Notes: a model not told the origin generated them from the letters alone. DNA of 64,000 nt from Tetracentron sinense (GCA_015143295.1 CM026567.1:9690416-9754415); one strand, 5' to 3'. Positions 30,383-41,641 are shown, numbered from the stretch's first letter. A program made the numbers and translations.

Positions 30383-31849
30383 TCAAGGAGCAGTTTTCTG
30401 AGCAAAATCGAGAGACTTTTTCCCTTCATGAGCCTTTCCAAAGAAGTTGTTCATGTACTCCCCGAACAAGAATTCTCGGTAATGAGCCACCCCGTCCTTC
30501 TCAACCACTTGTGGCAGTGGCCCAATCTTGTCTGTCTGCCGTGGTGTCACAAATATTGGGATCGACACTCTCGATTGCGTGCTTGTAGTACGCACTCGGT
30601 GTTCCGCACTCTTGTATTTTCCATTACTTAGTATCTGAAAAATCGATTTAAAGACAAAGTTACAAAACTAGTGAGGAATTTGGATTAGATTAAACAGAAT
30701 CATATGAAACAAGTACTAACCTGTAAGGTGTCACCTATGTTGATAACCAGAGCACTGGGGATGGGTGGAATCTCTATCCACTCTCCTTTGCTTCCGGTGT
30801 CGCAGTCATCTTCCACTTTCACGTATAAACCACCAATCCCATCTTGTAGCAATACTGTTAGGGTTCCCATGTCGGAGTGGCGACCTACACCAACTGTTAG
30901 CTCTGGATTAGGACATGTCGGGTAGAAGTTCATGTTCAACATCCTTGCACCGGTATAGGTATCGGCCATCGAGTCGTCAAGTGTTACGCCAAGCTTCCCA
31001 AGTAACACTTCTAGTATCCTTCCTACCATCTTTGTTGATGTCTTTAGGAACTCGAGAGCTGGTTCCCTAAATACAAATTTCACCGTTTGATTAGGATGAA
31101 TTGGCGATAATAGAAAATTATACGAAAAAGCTTCTGAGACCACCAAAACCTGGGAATTTAGGGTTTTGGTGGAAAAATTTTTTTTAAGGCAATATTTTTA
31201 ACCAAAACCCGAGATTTTAGGGTTTGGTGAATGTAAAAAAAAACTACGGCATATGATTCTACCAAAACCCTAAAATCCGGGTTTTTTGTTTTTTTTGTTA
31301 GAATAAAATCCCGGGTTTTGGTGTGCAGTCTCGGGTATATGAAGCTTACTTGCACTTTTCAGGCCAGTATTTTATAGCCTCTTCGTCGCTGGTGTAGACC
31401 ATGCTCACATAGTCCTTCCACTCTAATGCCTTCTCCTTCTCAGGCACAAAGCTAGTCCCATACTTCACAAAGGGGCTTGGACTAACCCCTTTGAGATAAA
31501 CCGCTTTCTTTTCAGGAGGCTGGTTAAAGAACTGGTGTGCTGCGTCCTTGACCCGCTCCAACAATTCAACAGGTACACCATGGTTCACTACTTGGAAGAA
31601 CCCAAGGGTCTCTGAAGCCTTTACAAGAGCCTCAACCACTTGATCATGGTTCGGCCCATCGAGCTGGGACAGGTCAATCGGTGTTAGTACGTGTGGGTTG
31701 CTGTCTAGCTTGCTGATTCTCTCATGGGGGGGCTGGATATATTGATCAGGTACCTCCGATAGGCCGGAGTCCACCATGCCTTTCACGCCGTTACCGTCTT
31801 TGACGACAAAGTCGAAAAGCGGGCTCTGGTTGTCGAAACTCGGAGCCAT
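30383..31849 (-). CDS. S8H: 2-oxoglutarate/Fe(II)-dependent dioxygenase, scopoletin 8-hydroxylase / feruloyl-CoA 6'-hydroxylase type
   Basis: Three exons: 31,849-31,350, 31,066-30,721 and 30,634-30,383, with introns of 283 and 86 bp that have GT-AG borders and keep the frame; 365 residues, the usual length (about 360) for this group. The N-terminal DIOX_N domain covers about 56-165 (PIDLSQLDG, ETLGFFQVVNHGVPVELLE). The catalytic double-stranded beta-helix follows, with Fe ligands H230, D232 (GVGRHSDMGTLTVLLQD) and H294 (YKSAEHRV), and R304-x-S306, which binds 2-oxoglutarate. Pieces such as GNGVKGMVDSGLS, VKYGTSFVPEKEKALEWKDY and ILSNGKYKSAEHRVRTT look closer, from memory, to Arabidopsis S8H (scopoletin to fraxetin, used in iron uptake) than to F6'H1. 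Both act in cytosolic coumarin synthesis. Intact host gene, the only one here. The exact substrate cannot be settled by reading. Confidence 0.9.
31140..31320. repeat. Inverted ACCAAAACC motifs in intron 1 of the dioxygenase gene
   Basis: Within the 283-bp first intron, ACCAAAACC and its complement GGTTTTGGT recur around 31,142, 31,163, 31,200, 31,220, 31,260 and 31,312, each separated by 10-15 bases resembling cctgggaattta or cccgagatttta. Each block is nearly self-complementary, so this looks like tandem copies of a short palindrome or a decayed foldback element. Confidence 0.65.
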
Positions 31850-31936
31850 TTGTGTGTGAAGCTTCTATAGGATGCGAGTGAGGAAATGTTGTTGTGATCG
31901 GAGGTAGTAGTGCAATAGCCTTGGGTCGAGTCTCAA

Positions 31937-31943
31937 ATTTATA
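31937..31943 (-). promoter_or_regulatory. TATA box of the dioxygenase gene
   Basis: TATAAAT on the minus strand, 88 bases upstream of the ATG, a normal plant distance for a short 5' leader. The 5' leader has no upstream ATG between about 31,910 and 31,850 that I noticed. Confidence 0.5.
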
Positions 31944-32033
31944 ATGAAGTTTCGTTGACATTTTTGTAATTATTTTATTTTATAGAAGACTTTTGAGTTG
32001 GAAGGGAAGCAAAGAAAATGCAGCCTGATGATC

Positions 32034-33305
32034 TTATAGATCGTCGATACAGACAAGCTGGTTTTTATTCGAAATATGACGACAACCTGATCATGAAAGT
32101 AATCACCTCGTTTTCTTTGGAAAAGGATCATGGATTTGCTCTTTTTCCAAGGATTTGCTGCAAGAGGTAGTTCCAATCCTACCATATTTTCAGGTGTCAT
32201 TTCAGTAATTTTTAAAATTGTAGGAGAGTCAAATTTGGCAACAACGATCGTTGGAGCACAGAACTGCAACCGACTGAAATTCCAGACTCAGATCAAATCA
32301 CAGCCAATTGCAGTTGAACTTGGGGAGAGTTCAATTGCACCCACAGGTCGATACGTGTCTATTTTAACCCCTATTAATCATGGTTAAGATTCCCTAACCC
32401 TTAGGCTTCAACAATCTAACCTTGATTTTTAGAATTTTTTTATAAAAATAACCTCAGGTTAAAATTTCTTAAAGTTGGGGTAAAATTTTTTATAATTTTT
32501 TTTTTTTCTAAAAACTAATGTTAGATTGTTGAATACTGATGATTAGTGAATCTTAACTAGGGTTAAAATGGACACAAGTTGACTTGTGGCTGTGATTGAA
32601 CTATTCAATTGCAAATTCGTAATTGGTTGTGCTGTGAGTCGATCTCTACCAGACTTGTCAAGGACGGTCGTTGGAGCACCGGGTTCAGATGGGCAACTGC
32701 GCGACTAAAAATCGCAATTGGCTGTGCTGTAATTCGATCTCTACCAGGGTTATGGATCGTCGATACAGACAAACTGGTTTTATTCGAAATATGACGACAA
32801 CATGATCATGAAAGTAATCACCTCGTACTTTTGGAAAAGGAACAAGAATTTGCTGAATCCTACCAAAATTTTCAGGTGTCAATTCAGTAATTTTTAAAAT
32901 GATAAGAGAGTCAAATTTGGCAACAACGGTCGTTGGAGCACAGGACCGACTAAAATTCCAGACTCGGATTGAATCACAGCCAATTGCGATTGAACTTGGG
33001 TAGAGTTCAATTGCACCAAAGGTCAATACGTGTCATTAACCTTTGGTTAAAATTTCATAACCCTAGAGTTAAATTCTTAGAAATATTTCTTTCATAAATT
33101 TAAAGTTAGATTGTTGAACTCTAAGGATTAGTGAATTTTAACCATAATTAATAATAGGAATTAAAAGGGACACGTGTTGACCTGTGGGTGTAATTTGAAC
33201 TCACCCTCAGAACAATCGCAATTGGCTGTGATTCGATATCTACTAGATTTGGCATGGACGGGCGTTGGAGCACCCGAACGCAACCGCGCGACTAAAATCC
33301 CAGGA
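32034..33305. repeat. Diverged tandem duplication upstream of the dioxygenase gene
   Basis: Unit 1 is about 32,034-32,749 and unit 2 about 32,750-33,305. Both open with gatcgtcgatacagacaa and cgaaatatgacgacaac, share the middle piece gagttcaattgcacc, and end with blocks of the form attggctgtg .. ttggagcacc .. gcgcgactaaaa (near 32,664-32,710 and 33,228-33,300). Unit 2 is shorter. Starts about 185 bp upstream of the gene's ATG, so it lies in the promoter region. No gene seen. Confidence 0.75.
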
Positions 33306-33517
33306 TTCTTTTGGAGCGGTGTGCACAATTTTCTGATTTAGCAGACCATCGGTCCATTGATAATGTCAAAGTTTTAGTCCATAAGTCATGGGAATACCGT
33401 GTTGAAGTGAATAATATTTTCTTTTTGTTTGAAATTCTAATCACTTAATCCACTCACACACACGGTTAGGCCAACACACAGGGCCCAATGACGGTTAGGC
33501 GGACCCAATGAGACTAA

Positions 33518-33738
33518 GGTGGTGTTTAGTATCACTAATCTAAGAGTAGAGCTTATTTAAAAATAATGACTTTAGATTGTTAAGTTGAAGGTTAATTGCA
33601 TGTTTACATCTTAGATTTTTAGGGGTAAGGTTGAGACATACAATTAACCTTCAACTTAACAATCTAAAGTCAAACTATAAAACTAGTATAATTTTTAAAT
33701 AAGCTCTACTTTTTAGATTAGTGTTACCAAACACCACC
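33518..33738. mobile_element. Tourist-like (PIF/Harbinger) MITE, near-perfect foldback
   Basis: 221 bp. Left end GGTGGTGTTTAGTATCACTA, right end reversed GGTGGTGTTTGGTAACACTA; the inverted repeat runs on almost to the centre (gattgttaagttgaaggtta on both arms). Target duplication TAA (33,515-33,517 and 33,739-33,741), as in Harbinger-type elements. No coding sequence. Confidence 0.85.
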
Positions 33739-33741
33739 TAA

Positions 33742-34139
33742 GCCCAAAATGTACCAATGCGGTCTGCTTAATGTTCTTTAGAAAAATAACGGAAGGGTGG
33801 CATGGGAAATGTCTCAACTGTAGATTTATAAAGAATTTTAATGAAAATTGTGCCCCTTAAAATTATTCGAAATCACATACAAGTCCTGTAAACAAACTTT
33901 TGAACAAATATGCTTGAATATGTGTATATAATTGTTGGCTAGAATTCTAGTTTGTGTCGGACGTGTTAGTACCACGTGACACAATAAGACAAAAACCATT
34001 AGACCTCGGACACCGAGTCAAACAGAGTGACCGAGAGCGTATTCGCTTTGGCCGTCTGATTAGTTCGCTGAATGAATCGATCGGGCAATTTAGAGAAGGA
34101 GCTTCATCCTTCTTGTTAGTCTTTAGGTTTTTGGCCTAA
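33742..34139. other. Intergenic, nothing recognised
   Basis: Mixed sequence with short cgctttggccg- and ccgagtcaaacagag-like GC-richer words near 33,960-34,080. No gene or known repeat that I can support. Confidence 0.4.
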
Positions 34140-35390
34140 AGTAACATCTTTGATTTTGATGATAACACAATAATAAAATGACATTTGTGTGACTAATGTT
34201 CTATTGAGTTTAAGTGTAATTCAGCTTATGAAGAGTACTAGCACATCATCCAGGGCAAAAAAATGAAAATAGCAACCAAATTATAAAAGCGATTCTTCAT
34301 CAAGCTATAAGAAAGCATTTAGATCAAGTTGAGCATATTGAAGATCGTGTCCAAAGTCCAAGTCGGATCTTAAAGCTAAATTCAAATCTACTCAAGATCA
34401 AGATTGAAGATTGATGACTCTCAAGAAGGTTTTATAGTTCATTATTTAATCTTTGAGAGCACTTAGGATTAATGTGGAAATCCTCAAAGTTTGGTCGGTT
34501 GAATTACTCAATACTTCGATTGATCATATGTGCCTTAAGACCTAATTGAATATCAATCTAAGGACCTAAAACATGATAGATATCTTGTTAAAGATAAATG
34601 AATAGACCTTGGAAATCATGCATATCATATTGGTTAAGCAAATATGAGATTACAAAAAAATCAGGGTAATCTCAACAACGGAATTGAATTGGGAATTTAA
34701 TCTCGTTGATGAATCTGACCATAGAGCCCCTATTTTCATTTTTGTTTCATTCTCGTCGACGAATTCAAAGTGATCACCAATTTCGTCGACGAATTCAGGG
34801 TAGACAGAGATTCCTGAACTCTGTAACGGCTAATTTTTAGCGGTCATATTTCCCAATGAGCCTCAAACGGCTATATCATTACAAGGGCTATAAATAAGAA
34901 TAAATTATGAATGAAATTAAGAACTTTTATCATTTTAATCACTCATTCAATCACTCAAAAGCTTAAAATTCCAAATCTGTTGAGTTTACCTTAGAAATCC
35001 CAATACCGAGTTCTTGAGCTATTCAACTCCTATCTTTGAGGGATTCATAAAGGATCTTAATTGTAATCTATCAGCTCATTCTAGGAGCAATTCAAGATTG
35101 TAAACACTTATTCAAAGTGTGTTGAAATCAAGTGGTCCATGGAACACTTGTCCGTGAAACCGGAAGTTTTGTAAGGTGTGATCTTTACCCAAGAAGAGAT
35201 TGTAATGGTTTGATCTCCACCTGAAAGAAGGTTGTGCGATTGGGTATACATCGTGGTGAATTCTCTAATGGGTATAACTTGAGGCAGGAACGTAGGCAAG
35301 TTGCCGAAACTTCGTGGGTCAACGTATTTGCATTCTCTCTAACTATTTTATTGATTTTGTTCTTGCGGATTATGAAATTATTGATATGCG
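34140..35390 (+). repeat. Copia-type LTR remnant, probably SIRE-like
   Basis: Begins near taacatctttgattttgatg and ends near cattctctctaac. Typical pieces in LTR order: gagcctcaaacggctatat and gggctataaataag (a TATA region near 34,900), then gtgaaaccggaagttttgta and aatggtttgatctccacc close to the end (35,150-35,225). These resemble SIRE/Maximus-type LTR tails known to me. No internal region beside it, so a solo or cut-down LTR; borders are approximate and no target duplication was found. Confidence 0.5.
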
Positions 35391-35486
35391 CTATGATAAA
35401 ATCATTATGGATTATGGGAAGAAAAAAAAAGATCTCTTATTAGATTAAAATATAAATTGTTAAAAAGGTATAAAACTTTAAAATTT

Positions 35487-35770
35487 TTTTAAATACTTAT
35501 TATTAAATTCTTAATAAGTATACTTTCTTGTATATGAGAAATTATAGAAAACATAATTATAACAAATTTTATGTACAACAAAAATGCATTTTTATTATTG
35601 TGTAGATTGAAACCACAACTTGAAGAAAAAATTTTACTTTTTCAAATTTGTTAAATACTTATTATTAAATTATTAATAAGTTTACTTTCTTGTATATGAG
35701 AAATTTTAGAAGAAATAATTATAACAGATTTTACATGCAAGACACATGCATTTTTACTAGTGTGTAAGAA
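35487..35770. repeat. AT-rich direct duplication
   Basis: Two copies of about 125 bp (35,487-35,610 and 35,645-35,770), each with aatacttattattaaatt, tttcttgtatatgagaaatt and a tail with aatgcatttttat or catgcatttttac. Confidence 0.75.
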
Positions 35771-35832
35771 AATAAAGACTAGTTTTTGAAATAAAGTTTT
35801 ATCTATGATAAAAAATAATAATAATAAATTAA

Positions 35833-36516
35833 AGCCCCGTTTAGTTGCAATTCCTTTTCCTGTTTTCTGTTTTTAAAAACAAAAATTAGAAAATTTTTAC
35901 ATAAAACATGCTTGGAGAATATGTTTTTGCCTTGTGTTTTTAAAATTAGTAACAATATTTTTGAAAATCATGGTAACATAAAATTTCTGTAACTTCTGTT
36001 TTTGATAACAAAAAACAAAAATGAAAAATGGACCCACCACCATCCAACCACCCACCCACACACTACCAACACCCACAATCACCACCACACCACCACGACA
36101 CCACCACCACCACGACACCACCACCACCCACAACCACAATACCACCACCACCACCATCCACCATGACACCACCACCACCCACCAACATCACTACCCACCA
36201 CCTTCACCACTACCACAATAATACCACCACCACCCACCCACCACCACCACCACCACCACCACCACCACACAACCACCCACTATGCACCTCCACACCACCA
36301 CCACACTACACCACCACCACCACCATCACCACCACCATCACACAACACCCACCACCACCACCACCACCACCCGCGTTTTTTTGTTTTCCTTTCTTTAAAA
36401 CTAGTAACAATTAGTAATGCCAAACTTGTTTCCTACTTTGAAATTTTGAAAACAAAAAGTTATTTCTAATTTTTAAAAATAAAAACAGAAAAACGGAACT
36501 GTGTCCAAACGGCCCG
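35833..36516. mobile_element. MITE with a CCA-rich microsatellite inside
   Basis: 684 bp. Left arm agccccgtttagttgcaatt, right arm reversed cgggccgtttggacacagtt. Both continue with ..ttctgtttttaaaaa and ttagaaa. TAA on each side (35,830-35,832 and 36,517-36,519) fits a PIF/Harbinger-type insertion. The inverted arms are diverged and the centre is filled by the repeat at 36,035-36,375. Confidence 0.6.
36035..36375 (+). repeat. CCA/CCAC microsatellite
   Basis: About 340 bp made almost only of C and A on the plus strand, mainly (CCA)n with CCACCCA and CCACACCA variants. Strong strand asymmetry: the minus strand is (TGG)n. Open frames across it are threonine/proline or tryptophan/valine runs and are not genes. 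Confidence 0.95.
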
Positions 36517-36519
36517 TAA

Positions 36520-37163
36520 GTTTTATCCTCCGCTTATAAAATGTGAAACAAAGGCTTTCTTACAAAGGAACGATGTCCAGATATTTCAAAAAACGTAGGC
36601 AGCATGAATGGGGACTGTCCAATCCGATTGGAGATGATATTTAATTGACCGACTGAAACTAGCACTCCCCATCAACCGTCCACTAGTAAAATAAAGATAT
36701 TGGAGCATGAAACAAGACTCTCCCAAGTACTATACATAGAAATATCACTGGGAGTACCTTCATATTCAATTCTAAGTTCTAACCAACCAATAGGTGAGCC
36801 GCACCATGAGACGACCTACCCTAAATTCAGCCCCACTACCACCCCACGCTACCGCGTGACAATGATGTTTTGAATCGAACCAGAAAGAAAATAGGTGACG
36901 GCATCACACCTCAACATGACCTAAGAGAATGGAGAGTCGTCGAGATAGATAGAGTAGGACTTGAGGTTTGATTTATATTTGGACCCGTTTAAGAAGATAA
37001 TAGAGACTGTACTAAGTCAAGTTTTTTCCACTGATAGTGTGGGTGCAACACGTGGTATTGTCTTTTTTTGGGAGGGTAACACGTGGTATTATTACCCGGG
37101 CTAACATTTGTTGCCACCAACTGTGCTTGGGGAAGACGACTGGGGCTTGTATTTTTATGAAAA
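36520..37163. other. Intergenic, nothing recognised
   Basis: Mixed sequence without a gene. A short repeat of acacgtggtattrtt occurs at 37,049 and 37,079. Confidence 0.4.
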
Positions 37164-37611
37164 CTAAGGGGTTGTTTGGCATCGTTTCAATGGAATAATT
37201 TTTCTTATCCCAGGAGTAGAAACAGTCTAAACGTGTTTGACAAGTCATTTTTACGAAACGATTTTAAGAATCATCCTGCTTTAGGCACAGTTTTTAGAAA
37301 ACAAAAAAGAGTTATTTTTCATAATAAATTTTGAAAAACACGCTTATAACAAACGAGATAAGCATCAAAATTGATGAGATAAATGAGACATAATAAAAGA
37401 AATTGATATTTTATGATACTTATATATGTGTTGATGATATAACTATATTTAATACCTAAAACAAATTTTTTTTTTTTTTCATTCAAACGTAATTCTGTTA
37501 TTTCTTTTTTTTCATAATTGATCCTCATTGGCAATTACCAAATGCATTCAAAGTACAAAATTGATTATAAGAATCAAAACTTATAAGAATTAATACCAAA
37601 CGGCCCCTTAG
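37164..37611. mobile_element. MITE-like foldback element
   Basis: About 448 bp with inverted ends CTAAGGGGTTGTTTGGCAT (left) and, reversed, CTAAGGGGCCGTTTGGTAT (right). The inside is AT-rich with a T run at 37,467. Target duplication not resolved. The ends resemble those of Tourist-like elements in plants. Confidence 0.6.
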
Positions 37612-37914
37612 CTACTTGGAATCCGAGGTTGAGATAGTTGGAAAATTTATACTTGAACTCATGATGACAGAATGTAAGAATTTCTATAATTGTAAATTAC
37701 TGCAGGTGAAATGAATTAGTCTGTGCCTAACAAGCAATTTCTCAAGGGTATTACCCAGACAGATAGGTTGGGTCTTTTTTTAGGGGTGCTAGGATTTATG
37801 CCCCCTTGTGTAATTCGCTTTTATATAATTAATAAACAAGTAGGGGTCCCACCATACCTGTTATACTCAAGATTCCAAAAACTATATAAACAGATAAATA
37901 GAGAAGGAGACAAG

Positions 37915-39311
37915 TGAAAATGCTTCAAGGCACGAAGAAAATCTACTTTCCTTAAAACTTTGAAGCCTAACTGTTGTTCATTTACGTCTTGTAATAATGT
38001 TCAAGACCAACCCCGAACTCCTTCAACAATGGTCGAATATATTAGAAATCACTTGAACGTTTAAAATTTCTTAAAAAAATAATAGGCGTCTATATATATT
38101 AAAATCAAACCAGAATTTATAGACCTACATACACCCTTTAGGGTTCTTACTTCTTCTTAGATACATTTATTTACCCAATAGGTCTTAAAGGGGTTACAAA
38201 ATAATAACGGTCAAAAGTCTTGCAACTACTCTTGAGTAACGGTCAAACAATTGTTTTATTAGAAATATGGCAGCACTTTTGATAACGGTCAGAAAACTAT
38301 TTTATTTGAAAACAGTAACGACAAAGGCCAAAGCAAGTATTAGGTATAGCATGGTGCAGCATATTGCACTGCTCCATATACTAACAGAATGCAAATATCC
38401 GAAAGTCACTCACAAGATGTGGGACTCGGCCCACTAAAAAATGTATAATAAGATAGGTTTTAATAAAACTCATTATAACACTTTTTCACTAATAATAATT
38501 TTGATTTAAATATTGAAAATATCCAACAATCCCCCTCTATTTTCAAAATACTTTAGATCTAATAGTCCCTCACTATTTTCAAAATAACTTATTAAATATT
38601 TAATATATATATTAAACCAGAAAATTCATACATATATGTAAGTATCTTTTGGACTGAACTTACACTTAGTGTAAATATATTAAAGCTCTGTCGAGGTCCA
38701 AAGTAGCTGTGATTTTGAACTAAGTACCTCATTTCAAAAAGCCGGACACATCATACATACTAGTTTTCAAATGTTCAAAGAGTTTAGTAAAAGCCGGCGC
38801 ATTTACAGCCTTGCACCTATGCCCTGATTTTCTCATGAGTCACTTAGAGACAAGCCCAAGTCTCTAACCAGGAAGCGGCCCCACTTCCTCAACTCACTAG
38901 GTGAACATATAATAGTACTCATGTAACACAAGTACCCCTAATAGAAACATTTCTGTGTATAGGTTCATTAAGAGTATTTCACTCATCCTTCCATTTTCCA
39001 TTACAAGTCAAAGTACTATAATCCCGAGGGATATTTAAACGTTATTCCATAGTGCTTATCCAATCACTAATAATGATATACTTTACTCATTGAACTCAAA
39101 TCTTGGGTTACAAGTATTGAGTCAAGTTTCTATCATAGGCGATTTATTCAATGGGCTTTAACCCCATCCCTTGATTAGTCTTACTGACTAAATCCCTTGC
39201 AAGTCCCTTTGTTAAAGGATCAGCCAAGTTCTGAATTGACCTTATAAAATCAACTGTAATTACTCCATCTCCAAGTAATTGTTTCACATAGCTATGCCTC
39301 AGACTAATATG
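37915..39311 (-). mobile_element. 3' end of an old Copia element, cut by Tekay-2
   Basis: The minus strand from 39,311 to about 39,140 encodes the end of a Copia RNase H (HISLRHSYVKQLLGDGVITV, then NLADPLTKGLARDL, ending GMGLKPIE). Downstream is a purine-rich tract (minus strand, 38,529-38,545: gaaaatagagggggatt) and an LTR start TGTTGGATATTTTC (plus-strand end 38,528). The LTR's far border is not fixed; 37,915 is a guess. The rest of the element should lie right of Tekay-2, outside the window. Bases 37,612-37,914 hold no gene I can support. Confidence 0.6.
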
Positions 39312-39669
39312 TGTCACGACCCAAAATACCCCTAGGAGTTAGGGATACTTTGACTCGTGACCGCCGTATCATACCTCTAATATGATACATAAGGCATGCA
39401 TAGAAACCTGTCAGAGTACACAATCATTCATAGCGAAAACGATTTCAAAAATATAGCGGAAGAAAAATGAAACTAGCATAGCAGAAGCCAAAATACATAA
39501 CTAAATACTCCTATTACTCGGTCCAAGTCTGAACCAACAAAATATACTCATGTATAAGGATCCAAAATGTGGAGTGGACAAGTCCCATTCTCACTTAACA
39601 AAATATCGAGTCTATCTAAGTCCATCAACAGAAGTCAAAGTCGTGATGCCTATCTAGCGGGTCATCATC

Positions 39670-39789
39670 CTAATAGTGGTGCATAGAAGGCTCCGGGTCG
39701 AAGTGCTCTTCCTCTACCCAAGGCTCCGTACCACATAAGTCGAATGGAACCCGAGCACCTGCTGATGATAAAAAATATCGGCTGAGCAT
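39670..39789 (-). CDS. Conserved LTR micro-ORF, family E (Tekay-2)
   Basis: 39 codons plus stop, starting at the ATG in the hairpin loop (MLSRYFLSSAG), then VPFDLCGTEPWVEEEHF and a different tail ending HHY. It shares PFD(V/L)C and PWVEEE with family A although the surrounding LTRs are hard to align. Here the hairpin ATG is in frame with the core, unlike in family A. Confidence 0.55.
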   Translation of the reverse strand: MLSRYFLSSAGARVPFDLCGTEPWVEEEHFDPEPSMHHY

Positions 39790-40195
39790 ATGAAATACTC
39801 AGCGTATATAAGCTACTAACAATAAAGCAATAATAGCATAGAGCATACGAATGATGGAGAATGAAATCCTTAAAACATATCAGAGCCTGCAAACCATGAT
39901 TAGTACATATGATGAAATCCGAAACCAAAACCATGTAAGTCATGCGATAATCATAGCCCTATGTGTAGCGCCTTGGAACTTTCCGTACCTAATGAACATT
40001 GTCTTCGTAGCCTCTTGGCTTTTCACGTAGTATAATTAATAAATGAAGAAGAATTTGGAAATTCTAAAATCCCAAGAATGTTCCTCTTCGAATAACGAAT
40101 CCAATGCAAGTTCAATCGTCAAAATCCGACGAACGAGTCAAAAGTTATGATCGAAACACGAAAGAATGAAAATCTGGAAATTTTCTACAAGTTAC

Positions 40196-40395
40196 GAATA
40201 ATCATACAGACCCTACGAACGATCGTAGGTGAGCTACGATCGATTGTAGAAATTTATGATCAATCGTAGAATCTCAGAAATGGACAAAAATCTCGGTAAC
40301 GTTTACGATTGATCGTGGAAACTTACTACCAATCGTAAAATATTTACAATCGATCGTAGATATGCTACGACTGATCGTAGATCGTGAACCCAAAA
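40196..40395. repeat. Palindrome zone of family D LTR (TACGATCGATCGTA type)
   Basis: About eight near copies of TACGAT(C/T)GATCGTA in the position where other families have ACCGATCGATCGGT words. The frame of short self-complementary words around GATCGATC is kept while the outer bases differ. Confidence 0.75.
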
Positions 40396-41045
40396 TTTTA
40401 TTTCGGGATTTTTAGGATTCTACCTTTGGCCTATAAATAAGGGGGCCTCTTGGGGGGTTATGGTTTACCCAAAAACCTAAAGGAGACTAATAGAGATTGA
40501 GAGAGAAGGGAGAGAGGAGATCCTAGAGAAATCCAAGAGGGGTTTTGGAGCAAGATTAAGTGAGAGTTTGATGTTTGATATAATGTATGTTGAAAAACAC
40601 ATGGGTGAAATCTAGAATACACCCATGTGTTTGATGAATTGTGTGAATAAGAAAATATGAAATGAAAAAATATAACAAGATATTGAATGCCACATGTTTG
40701 AGAAAATGCATGAATGAATTAAAAAGCCTAAGATTAAGGAATATGAATAAGGGGTTGAATATTGCATGCAACATGTTTGATATAATGTATGTGCAAAATG
40801 TGGAATAAAAACTATGAGATATGAATTAAGGACTTTTCTCCAAATGTTCGTAAAAATAATGCTATGCCTTATGAATTTTCCAATGCCTATCATGTGCCTG
40901 TAATTGCTCAAATGCTATATGTTATCCTCAATCTTTCCATCCCATTATTATGTTCATGAATCACAACCACAAGCACGCATGTATGCATGAACCGGGTTTT
41001 TCAAGAGCATTTGTACATGATAAATTAAACAAGAAAACAAGCATA

Positions 41046-41300
41046 TGTCAAGGAGGTTGGTAGCCCAAGTGAAGGGTACTAGCCTCTGGCTCACAAGAAA
41101 ATGAAATAATTACATGTCAAGGAGGTTGATGACCCAATTGAAGGGTGCTAGCCTCTGGCTCACAAGTGAAAGGAACTAAGTACATGTCAAGGAGGTTGGT
41201 AGCCCAATTGAAGGGTGCTAGCCTTTGGCTCACAAGTAAAGGAAATATCAAGGAGGTTGGTAGCCCAGGGATGTGCGGGTTCTAGCCTTTGGCTCACAAG
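41046..41300. repeat. Tandem repeat, tcaaggaggttggtagccca units
   Basis: Four units of about 60-65 bp (tcaaggaggttggtagccca .. gctagcctttggctcacaagt). The same unit forms the arrays in the family C LTRs (57,317-57,614 and 63,018-63,400). Confidence 0.85.
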
Positions 41301-41533
41301 TACACACGTCAAGAACAAGTCAAGACATGAAATACAACACAAGATAGAACTGCATGCATGATTTTCATAAGCAAGACCGAGGCATGAAAAAGGTTTCTGA
41401 ACACGAGTTTTACTGGGGTTTTCGCATTCATGCATGTATGTCAAGATAATCATATTGCTTAGTGTTAAATGCTATTTATCTTATGTTGCTAGTATTGCTT
41501 TAAATCAATATTTGCATTGTGTTCACTGTTGTT

Positions 41534-41641
41534 ATGCTCAATCGTACTTTTATGTTAGCAGGTTCCGTGGATGTCCTCGACCCGGAGTTTTGGGTCGAGG
41601 AAGAGTACGTAGAGGAGAGGGAGCCACCTATCCCGTTGTAG
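41534..41641 (+). CDS. Conserved LTR micro-ORF, family D
   Basis: 35 codons plus stop from the ATG at the hairpin site (MLNRTFMLAGSVD), then the core LDPEFWVEEEYVEEREPPIP. A second in-frame ATG at 41,552 matches the family A start. Product closest to family C, but ends earlier. Confidence 0.5.
   Translation: MLNRTFMLAGSVDVLDPEFWVEEEYVEEREPPIPL

Noticed and set aside
30383-31849. Calling the dioxygenase a pseudogene because the reading frame is split in three
   Set aside because: The breaks coincide with GT-AG introns that restore the known protein exactly and in frame, at the usual length.
33954-34139. Possible 61-codon gene (start MSDVLVPRDTIRQKPLDLGH)
   Set aside because: No homology known to me, no second exon or promoter signal; length is within chance.
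36021-36414. Threonine/proline-rich and tryptophan/valine-rich open frames on the two strands
   Set aside because: Translation of the CCA microsatellite; no start context, no homology.
40556-40911. Minus-strand frames rich in phenylalanine, leucine and histidine
   Set aside because: Complement of AT-rich family D LTR sequence; frames overlap each other and lack any domain.
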